64,000 nt of DNA from Collimonas sp. OK242 (GTDB lineage Bacteria; Pseudomonadota; Gammaproteobacteria; Burkholderiales; Burkholderiaceae_D). The notes beneath the pieces are model-generated. The model was not told where the DNA came from, did not search any database, and saw nothing but the letters and a program-made list of their open reading frames with translations. Each line of letters begins with the position of its first letter. Position 1 is the first letter of the stretch. A program made the translations under genes and the position numbers. Of this stretch, positions 18,731 through 27,124 are shown in pieces. The stretch spans positions 287,697 to 351,696 of the forward strand of contig NZ_FNOR01000002.1 of NCBI RefSeq assembly GCF_900107095.1, written 5' to 3'.

Positions 18731-19963
18731 CTATCTATAGTTTCTTGCAATCAGAACTGCATTGCTGCCGCCAAAAGCAAATGAATTCGATGCTGCATAT
18801 TCAAGATCCTTCACCGGCATTCCCCGCTGTGGTACGTAATTCAAATCGCAAGCGCTGTCCGCCTGCGACCAATGCGTAGTGGGCGGCACAATCTGCGTCT
18901 TTAACGCAAGAATAGTGGCAATCATTTCTACGGCGCCGGTCGCGCCCAATAAATGTCCATGCGCCGATTTGGTACTGCTGACAGGAATGCGGTAAGCATG
19001 CTGGCCGAGCATCTCTTTGATCAGATCCGTTTCAATCGCGTCGCCTACTTTAGTTGCCGTACCGTGCGCATTGATATAGCCGATTTTTTTTGGAGCAATA
19101 TCCGCATCCGCCAAGGCGCGACGAAAAGCCAGTTTCTGTCCTTGCAAATCCGGTTTGGACAAAGACTTGGCATCATTGCTTACGCCATAACCGACGATTT
19201 CGGCGATTGGCTGGGCGCCGCGCTGCAAGGCATGCTCCAACGACTCCAGCACCAGCACCCCTGCCCCCTCCGCCAACGCAAAACCGTCGCGATCAGCGCT
19301 AAAAGGGCGGCAGCCAGTGCCAGGAGAATCGCTTGATTCCTTGCACAGCACTTTCATGTCTATCCACGACTGGATGATAGCCGGAAGCAATAACGCTTCA
19401 GCGCCGCCAGCCAGCGCAACATCAAGATAGCCATCGCGGATGCGGCGAAAAGCTTCGCCGATGGCGACGCTTGATGAGGAACAAGCGCTTGAATAGGTTT
19501 GGGATTCGCCTTGTATGCCATACCGTAAGCCTATATGGGAGGCCGGCGCATGCGTCATCGCCGCCAGCACGATCAGCATCTTTTTCTGGGGCGTGATCTT
19601 ATAAAAATCGAAATAGCCTTCTTGCAAGGATTCGGCTCCGCCCATCCCGGTACCAAAGAAAACGCCGGCTGATTCACCAAGCGGCAACGAGAGCGTACTG
19701 CCTGCCGAGTCTATGGCTTGCTTGGCGGCGATGATCGCCATTTGGCTGACACGGTCGAGTTGCCGGTTTTCCGATACGGAAAAATGCGCCGCCATATCCA
19801 CATCGACGACGCCGAAACCTCGTGTCGCGCTTAATTCGTCGACCATGCGTATGCCAGTTGCGCCGGAGATCAGGTTCGAGAAGAAATCTTCTACGTTATT
19901 GCCCAGCGGAGTGACCGCGCCCATGCCGGTAACAACCACCCTGCGCGCAGCATGTCCGTTCAT
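18731..19963 (-). CDS. Beta-ketoacyl-ACP synthase, FabF/KAS-II-like
   Basis: 410 residues, normal for a stand-alone ketosynthase. All three catalytic residues are present: Cys in YSSACSSSSVA (about 167), His in NAHGTATKVGD (about 302) and His in KSAHGHLLGATG (about 339). NAHGTA instead of the housekeeping NAHGTST hints at a specialised KAS. It overlaps the ACP stop by the ATGA tetranucleotide, so the two are translationally coupled. As the fatty-acid core operon is elsewhere, this is probably a dedicated ketosynthase for a special acyl product. It lies downstream of the fimbrial genes in the same orientation. Confidence 0.9.
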   Translation of the reverse strand: MNGHAARRVVVTGMGAVTPLGNNVEDFFSNLISGATGIRMVDELSATRGFGVVDVDMAAHFSVSENRQLDRVSQMAIIAAKQAIDSAGSTLSLPLGESAGVFFGTGMGGAESLQEGYFDFYKITPQKKMLIVLAAMTHAPASHIGLRYGIQGESQTYSSACSSSSVAIGEAFRRIRDGYLDVALAGGAEALLLPAIIQSWIDMKVLCKESSDSPGTGCRPFSADRDGFALAEGAGVLVLESLEHALQRGAQPIAEIVGYGVSNDAKSLSKPDLQGQKLAFRRALADADIAPKKIGYINAHGTATKVGDAIETDLIKEMLGQHAYRIPVSSTKSAHGHLLGATGAVEMIATILALKTQIVPPTTHWSQADSACDLNYVPQRGMPVKDLEYAASNSFAFGGSNAVLIARNYR

Positions 19964-20361
19964 TGCGCGAGTCCCGGTTTTTGCAGCTCCGCTTCCTGTG
20001 CTTCCGTGTTTTGCAATTCTGTTTCTTGCGCTTCCGTTTTCTGCAACTCCGCTGCCTGCGATTTCGCTTTTTTTAATTCTATTTTTTGTCGATGCTTCTG
20101 ATATTGCAGTAAAAACGCCTCCGCCAGTTCGTCGATATCCGCCGGAAACGCGTCCATGCTGGTATCTTCAAAATCCAGGTCAAAACCATAATGTTTCTCC
20201 ACGAGCAACTGGACTTCGACCATAGCCAGCGAGTCAAAATTCTCGATTAAAGTATCGAATTTCTTGCCCGACAATATTAATGCCTGATCGACGCCCATGT
20301 ACTCGCTGACCAATGCCGCTATCTGGCTTTTTACTTCATCAAGCGTTAAGTCTGGCTTCAT
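19960..20361 (-). CDS. Acyl carrier protein with repetitive C-terminal tail
   Basis: 133 residues, longer than the usual 75-90. Residues about 1-88 are the carrier fold with the phosphopantetheine Ser in ENFDSLAMVEVQ (about residue 43). From about residue 95 the protein turns into a charged, Gln/Glu-rich tail with a ten-residue repeat (TEAQETELQN, TEAQEAELQK), encoded by three clear 30-base units at 19981-20070 and a worn fourth. The following ketosynthase overlaps the stop codon. The tail could be a spacer, a coiled segment or a docking element. Confidence 0.9.
   Translation of the reverse strand: MKPDLTLDEVKSQIAALVSEYMGVDQALILSGKKFDTLIENFDSLAMVEVQLLVEKHYGFDLDFEDTSMDAFPADIDELAEAFLLQYQKHRQKIELKKAKSQAAELQKTEAQETELQNTEAQEAELQKPGLAQ
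19981..20100. repeat. 30-base imperfect tandem repeat inside the ACP gene
   Basis: Four consecutive 30-base units begin at 19981, 20011, 20041 and 20071. The first two differ at about seven positions and the last is strongly degraded. They encode the ten-residue repeat of the ACP tail. Confidence 0.75.
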
Positions 20362-20525
20362 TTTTCAGTTCCGGTAAATATCAATAACGTATTAGATGAC
20401 CTGCCCTAGCCTGACCAGTTGACAGCCATGTCCGTGAGCGGAGCAGCTTCTCGTGTAGCAGTTTTACTTAATCTTGCATAGACTGCAAGCTATCTTAATT
20501 GCAACTAAACCGCAACCGCTGCCTG

Positions 20526-21527
20526 CTAATTGAATTGCAAGGTAAAGGTGGCCGTGGCATTTGCGCTACCTGGCTTCAAGGATGGCTGCGTCTGAATGTA
20601 CTGCCCGGAAAAGCCCATGCTAAAGCGCGTGCCGGGCGAGACTACTGTTACGACCGGCAATTCAAATTGCCCCAGATTTACCGGCGTGCCGTTCTGATGC
20701 AGCATCTGTATGCCGATGCCGGCCGCCGTCGAACCGCTGGCCAGGGCCAGAGTGCCAGGGTAAGCTGAACTGTCGGCAATTCCATTGAATTGAATCAGCA
20801 GCTTTGGCGGAGCGGTGGTGCAGCTTAAATTAAGGTTAAATGCCTTATTTCCCTGAACTGAACCTACGCCAGCAAACTTGTTTATCGCGACACTGCTCAA
20901 TGTGACGACCTTGTTTACGGAGTCGGCATCTACCGTGCAGCCCCCGCTTTGAATGTTGCCGCCATTAGTGACATATATCTGCATTGCCTGGTAGCCCGGC
21001 ACATTATCGCTGCCATACTCCCCCGTGGAAAGCGGGCCATAGCCGACAGTGGTTGCGGTCTTGATCAGTTCGAATTTAAATTGTCCCGGCGGAAAATATA
21101 TTATTCCGCCGCTAGTCGTACTTCCCGATTGCCCATAGGGATTGGTCCATTGGGCCGGCGCAAAAGTCACGCCGTCAGAGTAAGTGAGGCGATAACCGAT
21201 GCCAGCCAGGTTGGTACGGTAGACGTTAGGAAAACCGCTTACCGCAGCGCCGCTATTCATCGAAGGCTTGAAAGTTTCCAGATCGCCGAGCTGGCAAGCC
21301 AGATAATTATTCGCGTTTTGCAGTGACAAAGACGGGGCGGTTAGCGTGTACGAAGCGAGGACTGAGCCCACGGTGGCCGTGGTAGCGCCAAACACGGTGC
21401 CAATATTGATATTGAACTGCACCTTAGTTGCGCCATACGGATTACCGAGCAGCCGGCAAGCTGCCTGAGCCTGTCCGCAGATCAAGAACAATCCGGCCAT
21501 TCCCAAAAAAATACTCCTGATATTCAT
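20526..21527 (-). CDS. Two-domain fimbrial tip adhesin
   Basis: 333 residues with a Sec signal peptide (MNIRSIFLGMAGLFLICGQAQA, cut before ACRLL). The N-terminal half (to about residue 190) is unlike pilins and would be the receptor-binding lectin-like domain, while the C-terminal half, from GGCTVDADSVNKVVTLSS, is a classical pilin domain with the paired Cys and the penultimate aromatic/hydrophobic donor end ATATFTLQFN. This FimH/MrkD-like layout marks the tip adhesin. It starts 68 bases after the usher gene as the last of the chaperone-usher set. Confidence 0.85.
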   Translation of the reverse strand: MNIRSIFLGMAGLFLICGQAQAACRLLGNPYGATKVQFNINIGTVFGATTATVGSVLASYTLTAPSLSLQNANNYLACQLGDLETFKPSMNSGAAVSGFPNVYRTNLAGIGYRLTYSDGVTFAPAQWTNPYGQSGSTTSGGIIYFPPGQFKFELIKTATTVGYGPLSTGEYGSDNVPGYQAMQIYVTNGGNIQSGGCTVDADSVNKVVTLSSVAINKFAGVGSVQGNKAFNLNLSCTTAPPKLLIQFNGIADSSAYPGTLALASGSTAAGIGIQMLHQNGTPVNLGQFELPVVTVVSPGTRFSMGFSGQYIQTQPSLKPGSANATATFTLQFN

Positions 21528-21595
21528 GCTTAATCCCTTATTCTGTCCATATTACTTCCACTATTTCCTCAAATGAAGCAGGCGTGCCGCATTTT

Positions 21596-24382
21596 CTATT
21601 TGCTTGAAGCCTTGAGCGTTTTAGATGCGCTTGCTGCAGAAGGTGGCGCTGCCTCAGGCAATGATTCAGCCGCTTGACAGCTACTCTCGATAAAGCCGGC
21701 AACTGGCTGCCCTTTAACCCGCTCGGGCAGCGCATATGCCATCTGACACTGCTGGTCAGCGCCGTCACCCCATTTCACGGTCAGCACGCCGGTATCGGCG
21801 ACTCCCCTCACAAACGCTTTGCTACCCTGGCCAACCACACCGACCGCTTGTTGCTCTTCATTTAATATTTCTGCGGCAAACGGCAATGGCTTGCCATCGG
21901 TGCGCAACGCCTTGATGGTGACAGCGCGGCTGTTGTCGGTTTCAAATTTATACATGACCACCGAACCCAGGCGCGGCGCGATCGTCTTGCTGGTTTCCTT
22001 GAACTGGATGTCCTCGGACGAACCTTTAGGGTCAATCTCGATCGTATTGTTTTCATAAGGGCGTAAATACGGCGCTACGGCATGACCGCTGTTATCGACC
22101 GTAACCCCGATCGCGCTGCTGATACTGGCGCCCGCGGCGTTCGGCGCCACGATGACGCCGACAGCATCTCCCAGCGCTTGCGACAGCGATATGCCGCCGG
22201 GATAAGCGACGATGCCGCCGTTGGCATTCACCGAGACCTGGCCGTTGCTGCCCGATTGGCTAAAGCCTGCGCTCAAATTCGCGCTGCTCGCCTGATAGCC
22301 CACATTGGCATTGAAATAGTTGCTGTTGCCGCTATCGCCGCTTGTATGGCTGCCCGATACGCCGTAGGTGAGGTTGCGCTCCTCGCCCATGGCGCCGTTG
22401 ACGCCAACCTGCAGGTTGCTGCCGCTGCTGGAGCCCGTGTTGCGCGCCAGGTAACTGTTCATGGTAGGCGCACGCGCATCGCGGCCGAGTGGAATCGACA
22501 ACGACAGCATGATGCGATTGTCGCTGCGGCCACTGTTATAGCCGGCGCCGTAGAACACGTTGGCCAGCTGCTGCGCCTGTAATTGCTCCGGCGTCAGCGG
22601 CGCTGCTTGCGACAAGGTGCGCTGCACCGAGAGATTCCAGCTCACTCGTCCCCAGTTTGCGCCGTAACCGGCGGAAAAAGATGTCTGGCGGCCAAGGTTG
22701 CCGCCCCAGTACTGTACCGAACTGCCGGACAGGAACAGGGAACCTGCGCCAACCGCCTGGCTGACGTTCAGATCAAGACGGCTGCGCTGGCGGTTGACGC
22801 GGCCGGTGTCTTCACCGCGCGCAGCCAGGCTGCGCATACTGACGGCATCGTTCAGTCCCAGATAACCGCTGCTGGAAAAACGATAAGCCCCAAGTGCGAA
22901 ATTGGTGCCCGTCTCAGGAATATTTTTATTATAGGCAATCTGAACACTTTGCCCTTGCAAAGTGTTGCTGCCTTGTATTTTCGTGTTGGAAGCCGCGCCG
23001 TCGACGGCGAACGCCCCGATCGGGGTGCTCACTGCGGCGCCGACCTTGGCTTGCCAATAGCCGTCCGAAGCGGCCAAGCCGCCATAGCCGGTAAGGAAAT
23101 TATTGATGCCGAGCTGCAAGCTGCCTTGCATCACCCATGGCGTGGCGCTGCTGACGCCGCTATATTGGCTAAGCTGGCCTACCGCCACGCTGTACCTGAT
23201 GGCGCCGGGGCGCAGCAATTGCGGTATCGCAGCGTACGGCACGGTAAACGTGCTTTGATGGCCATTGGTTTCCGTCACGGTCACGCGCAGGTCGCCACCG
23301 TAGCCGGTCGGGTAGAGGTCATCGATGACGAAGGGCCCCGGCGCCACGGTGGTTTCGTAAATCGTGTAGCCTCTTTGGCTGACGGTGACACGGGCGTTGC
23401 TTTCCGCAATGCCGCGCACCACTGGCGCGTAGCCTTGCTGCGATTGCGGCGTTTGACGGTCGTCGGTGGCGAGCTTGAACCCGCGCAGACGCACGCTATC
23501 CATGATCTGCCCGTCAGTAAAACTGTCGCCCAGCACCAGCTGCGATCTGAGTGCGCTGATATCGCGCTGAACATAGGTGGCTGTATTCTGGTACGCCGAG
23601 CGGCCTGTGATTGAATTCCATGCCTGCGCACCTTGATGGCGAAAACGCCAGTCGCCCAAATTGACGCCGCTGTTCAAGCCAAGATACGATTGCGAGCCGG
23701 CGTTGCCGCTGGTGGCAACCGAGGAACTGAAGTTATAGCCAAGCAGAGCGGCGGTGACGCCGTTATCGAGTAGCGCCGGATCGACATAGCCGCGCGCCGA
23801 CCGATTCATGTATATCTGCGGCACGGTGAGGGTAAGCGTCTGTTCGCCCGCGTCGAAAGACACAGTCGCATCCGCGATCCAGGTATTCAGGCTGCCGCAC
23901 AGCGGGCCATCCGGGATTTGATGGGCAGCCGCTTCGGCTACGCTGCGCGTGCCGTCGCCGCGCGCAACTTTATCCAGATCGACCCCAAACCTGGTGAGCA
24001 TGGCGCGATCAAAACATGGTACGGCGCTTTCCTGATTTGGCACGTTACTAAAAACGACATCGCCCAAGCCCTGCCAGTGTTGATTGACGGAGATGCCGAC
24101 GCGATAAATACCGGGCAACACGATGTTGGCCTTATCGAAGCGCGACAAATCGGCCTGTTCGCCCATGCCGGATGCGAAGGAGCCGCTGTCGAATCTCATC
24201 GCAGCCAGTGACGATGTCATGGCAGGTACAGCCGCAACGGCACTCGACTGTAAGAGCATGCCGGAAAACATGGCGGAAATCAGCACGCTGAGCAGGCGTG
24301 GCCGCGCAGCAAAAGAAGCGCGTCCCTTAACGTTGCGGCGGGCATGATTGGCTTGCGAAAAATGTAGCGATCGATTCATCAT
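21596..24382 (-). CDS. Outer-membrane fimbrial usher (FimD/PapC family)
   Basis: 928 residues from the ATGATG at 24382; the frame is open to 24454 but that extension is not signal-like. A rather long positively charged leader precedes the hydrophobic signal core (LLSVLISAMFSGMLLQSSAVAA). The N-terminal chaperone-binding domain, the long beta-barrel with YVQRDISALRSQLVLGDSFTDG and plug, and the C-terminal domain with VVMYKFETDNSRAVTIKALRTDGKPLPFAAEI are all recognisable. It forms the secretion pore for pilus subunits. The C-terminus has an unusual Ala/Ser/Lys-rich tail of about 30 residues. Confidence 0.93.
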   Translation of the reverse strand: MMNRSLHFSQANHARRNVKGRASFAARPRLLSVLISAMFSGMLLQSSAVAAVPAMTSSLAAMRFDSGSFASGMGEQADLSRFDKANIVLPGIYRVGISVNQHWQGLGDVVFSNVPNQESAVPCFDRAMLTRFGVDLDKVARGDGTRSVAEAAAHQIPDGPLCGSLNTWIADATVSFDAGEQTLTLTVPQIYMNRSARGYVDPALLDNGVTAALLGYNFSSSVATSGNAGSQSYLGLNSGVNLGDWRFRHQGAQAWNSITGRSAYQNTATYVQRDISALRSQLVLGDSFTDGQIMDSVRLRGFKLATDDRQTPQSQQGYAPVVRGIAESNARVTVSQRGYTIYETTVAPGPFVIDDLYPTGYGGDLRVTVTETNGHQSTFTVPYAAIPQLLRPGAIRYSVAVGQLSQYSGVSSATPWVMQGSLQLGINNFLTGYGGLAASDGYWQAKVGAAVSTPIGAFAVDGAASNTKIQGSNTLQGQSVQIAYNKNIPETGTNFALGAYRFSSSGYLGLNDAVSMRSLAARGEDTGRVNRQRSRLDLNVSQAVGAGSLFLSGSSVQYWGGNLGRQTSFSAGYGANWGRVSWNLSVQRTLSQAAPLTPEQLQAQQLANVFYGAGYNSGRSDNRIMLSLSIPLGRDARAPTMNSYLARNTGSSSGSNLQVGVNGAMGEERNLTYGVSGSHTSGDSGNSNYFNANVGYQASSANLSAGFSQSGSNGQVSVNANGGIVAYPGGISLSQALGDAVGVIVAPNAAGASISSAIGVTVDNSGHAVAPYLRPYENNTIEIDPKGSSEDIQFKETSKTIAPRLGSVVMYKFETDNSRAVTIKALRTDGKPLPFAAEILNEEQQAVGVVGQGSKAFVRGVADTGVLTVKWGDGADQQCQMAYALPERVKGQPVAGFIESSCQAAESLPEAAPPSAASASKTLKASSK

Positions 24383-24539
24383 TGGGTCGAAATTGAATGT
24401 GCAAGTCCACACGTCTGGCAACAGACATGGACAGAATGTCAGCATGGAAAGCAAGGCGGCGCGGGATCTTGCAATCCCGGCACTGAATGCTTCTCGATAA
24501 TCCGCTCGCTACTCAGGCGGAAAAACAGGGGAATACGTT

Positions 24540-25283
24540 TTATGATTTCAATGGCGCAGTCAACGGAACAAACGCGCCATAGTCATCCACGATGGAAAAC
24601 TCGACGTGCGTGCCGGCGCCTGGCGTGGCGGGAACGTTTTTCAGGGAAAAATGCTGTACGCCGCCTGGCGCGACCATGGTGTAGTCGTCGCTCTTGATCT
24701 GCTTATCGCCTATGGCCAAAGCCACGCTTTGGAACGAGATGTAGTACGGCGTAGGATTGCGCACCTGCAGCGCTTGCCCCCCCGCCACCTTTACCAGGCT
24801 CCATTCCAGCTTGCCACGCGCATTTTCCGGCTTCATCGCCAAATTGGCCGGACGGAAAAACAGCTTGGTGCGCAGGCGGAATGCAAAACGCAGCTGGTTG
24901 TCTTCTTCGCTTCCCACCTTGGGAGGGACTTCCAGCACATTGAGCCAGAATAAGGTTTCCTTGTCAGTTGCCAGCGGCTCTTTGGTATACACCATGCGCA
25001 TCACTTGGCTCTTGCCTGGCTCCACACGAAACACCGGCGGCGTCAGGATGAACGGCACATTGCTTTTTTCAGCGCTGAGTTTTTCATCCCCGGTATCGAT
25101 CCACGCCTGAACCAGACGGGGAAATTTGCCATCGTCATTCGTCAGCTTGACGCTGACTTCGCGCTGCTGCGCGGGGTACACTACGCGCGTGCCGGACATC
25201 ACAATACCGGCCTGAGCAGGCAGAGACGACAAGCCCGCGAGACTCAAGGCCAGCAAGGTAAAGCACCATTTCAAGTAGCGCAT
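24540..25283 (-). CDS. Periplasmic fimbrial chaperone (PapD/FimC family)
   Basis: 247 residues from the ATG at 25283, preceded by AAGGAGAG; the upstream part of the frame is not part of the protein. Signal peptide MRYLKWCFTLLALSLAGLSSLPAQA. Two Ig-like domains: the G1-type motif SGTRVVYPAQQREVSVKLTN with the conserved Arg, and RTKLFFRP with the second basic anchor residue in the C-terminal hinge. It caps pilin subunits by donor-strand complementation and delivers them to the usher encoded next. Confidence 0.94.
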   Translation of the reverse strand: MRYLKWCFTLLALSLAGLSSLPAQAGIVMSGTRVVYPAQQREVSVKLTNDDGKFPRLVQAWIDTGDEKLSAEKSNVPFILTPPVFRVEPGKSQVMRMVYTKEPLATDKETLFWLNVLEVPPKVGSEEDNQLRFAFRLRTKLFFRPANLAMKPENARGKLEWSLVKVAGGQALQVRNPTPYYISFQSVALAIGDKQIKSDDYTMVAPGGVQHFSLKNVPATPGAGTHVEFSIVDDYGAFVPLTAPLKS

Positions 25284-25403
25284 TTTCTCTCCTTGTAAAA
25301 CCAAATTCGAAGCAACGACTGCATCCGATCCCTGCAAATTCCGTCCATGCCTTGCGGCAGGACGGAGGGCCGCAATCGCTCTATTTCATTTCAATTGATG
25401 CCG

Positions 25404-25421
25404 GATCCGCTGTAACGGATC
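25404..25421. promoter_or_regulatory. Hairpin directly after the pilin stop codon
   Basis: GATCCG / CGGATC stem with a 6-base loop, overlapping the pilin TGA and followed by 120 bases before the chaperone gene. It has no T-run, so it probably limits read-through or protects the pilin mRNA and thereby sets the high pilin to low chaperone/usher ratio. Confidence 0.5.
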
Positions 25422-25977
25422 AGTTGAACGCGATCGAGTACTGAACGTTGCTGCTGACAGTACCTGCAGTAGCAGCACCGGTGGCGAAGTACTGGGCCGC
25501 AAATGGCAATGTCGCTGTGTTGTTGGCAATAACGACTGGCGTCGATGTTGTATTGGTGAACAGATTGATTGGCGCATTGGCCGCGCCCGCATCGGTAATT
25601 TGCACTTGAACATTGGTTGCGGTGCTGCCGGCAGCCAGGTTAAGGTTGCCGCTTGCCGGGTCGATCAATGGGCTGGATGCTTCGTAGTGTACGGAAGCCT
25701 TGGTGCCATCGGTGCAGCCGGTATCGCCGGCGCCGCCAACAACGATATTGAAACCGGTAGAACCGGCGACAGCGCCTTGGGCCGCCAGTGCCGTAGTCGA
25801 CAATGTAGGCAAAGCAACGGTGAAATCGCCGCTTGCCGCACCGGCCGCGCCACCGTGCACAGTGCAAGTGACAGAGGTCAGCTGGCCGTTAAAAGTGACT
25901 GTGCCGTCGGCTGCCTGCGCGGCGCCTGCGAAACCGAATGTTGCCAATAACGCAATAATGAGTGCTTGCTTTTTCAT
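25420..25977 (-). CDS. Major fimbrial subunit (type 1 pilin)
   Basis: 185 residues; signal peptide MKKQALIIALLATFGFAGAAQA followed by ADGTVTFNGQLTSVTC, the classic start of a type-1 pilin. The two disulfide Cys (VTCTVHG and DTGCTDG) and the C-terminal donor strand NVQYSIAFN are present. Low-complexity Ala/Thr/Gly composition as in major pilins. First gene of the fimbrial operon; 136 bases and a hairpin separate it from the chaperone gene. Confidence 0.93.
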   Translation of the reverse strand: MKKQALIIALLATFGFAGAAQAADGTVTFNGQLTSVTCTVHGGAAGAASGDFTVALPTLSTTALAAQGAVAGSTGFNIVVGGAGDTGCTDGTKASVHYEASSPLIDPASGNLNLAAGSTATNVQVQITDAGAANAPINLFTNTTSTPVVIANNTATLPFAAQYFATGAATAGTVSSNVQYSIAFN

Positions 25978-26210
25978 AATAAGATTCCTAGAGATTGACT
26001 TTGCCTTCTACGCAGATACAGCGGAAGGAGAAGAGCCCAGCAACTTGTTGAGCAGACGACATCATATGACCTGCGGACACCCTGGAAAATAGGACCAGTC
26101 CGATAATAGGTAATCGCCTATATTTGAACCTGATCGACCCGGATTGGTAAGGCATGCCGTAGCGCTTACGTTACAGTCCGCTAGAGACCTACTACCCCTC
26201 CATCCACCCC
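25978..26210 (-). promoter_or_regulatory. Pilin promoter region
   Basis: 233 bases between the response-regulator stop and the pilin start, the likely target of that regulator. I see no phase-variation inverted repeat and no recombinase gene nearby. Confidence 0.5.
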
Positions 26211-26888
26211 CTACGGCGTCGACGGCATCTGCGACGAGGTGATGAATCCATTTTCGATCGCGTATCGGAGGAGATCGACGTCCTGCCGGATTCCCAGCTT
26301 CTCCATGGCCTTTGTCTTTTGCGTGCTGATGGTTTTTTTGCTCCTATGCAACTGCTCGGCAATCGCATTCACTGTCAGGCCGGAAGCATACAGCCGCACC
26401 ACTTCCGCTTCGCGCTGGGTCAGCGCCTTGGGAGCAGCACGCGCATGCGGAGCCAATTCCATAGCCTCAGCTATATTAATTACGGTCGGCGAATAATAGG
26501 TTTTGCCGGTATGCGCGGCATAGATCGCAGGAACAAGATGTGAGACCGCATCGGATTTGCTCACGACGCATGAAATTTTCTGCGCTAGAAGAGTGCTTAG
26601 CACAGCCGGATTATCCAGCATGGTCAACACGACCAGCTTCGTCATGGGGTAATGCCGCTGGATATATGAAAAAAGGGCGATTCCATCGCCATATGCGCCA
26701 CCGGGCATCGCATAGTCGGACACCAGAACATCGCATGGCGTTTTGTCGAGAATCGCAATTAATTCTGTCGAGTTACGTGCCGAACCTACGATCGTCACGG
26801 CGCCCACTGTCGACAATTCCTGCTCGACGCCGATGATCATGACTGGATGATCATCGGCGATGACCACGCGTATCGTAAAATTGTCCAT
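26211..26888 (-). CDS. LuxR/NarL-type response regulator (BvgA/RocA-like)
   Basis: 225 residues from the ATG at 26888, which has GGGGGA nine bases upstream; the ATG at 26897 is too close to that site. Receiver domain about 7-125 with acidic pocket ADDHP, phospho-acceptor Asp58 in VSDYAMPGG and conserved Lys in VVSKSDAV; helix-turn-helix about 150-210 (LTQREAEVVRLYASGLTVNAIAEQLHRSKKTIS). Partner of the hybrid kinase encoded upstream. By analogy with RocA1/BvgA it should control the fimbrial genes lying directly downstream. Confidence 0.92.
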   Translation of the reverse strand: MDNFTIRVVIADDHPVMIIGVEQELSTVGAVTIVGSARNSTELIAILDKTPCDVLVSDYAMPGGAYGDGIALFSYIQRHYPMTKLVVLTMLDNPAVLSTLLAQKISCVVSKSDAVSHLVPAIYAAHTGKTYYSPTVINIAEAMELAPHARAAPKALTQREAEVVRLYASGLTVNAIAEQLHRSKKTISTQKTKAMEKLGIRQDVDLLRYAIENGFITSSQMPSTP

Positions 26889-27124
26889 TACAAGCATTCC
26901 CCCTGCATTTCCGGGACGGATCCCGTTTTCACCAATTCATGCAAAATGCAAATCCCGCTTCCCTTTGATTTCGACGCTTGCGCGCTGAGCTTCGCCGCTA
27001 CAAAACGAAAACATATTGCGACGCATCACGAAAACCGGGACGGACTTGCATTGCCAGAAAACACATAAAACCAGTCCAGATGAACAAGTCCGGCATGTCA
27101 TATAAGGACGGATCAGGCAGTCTC

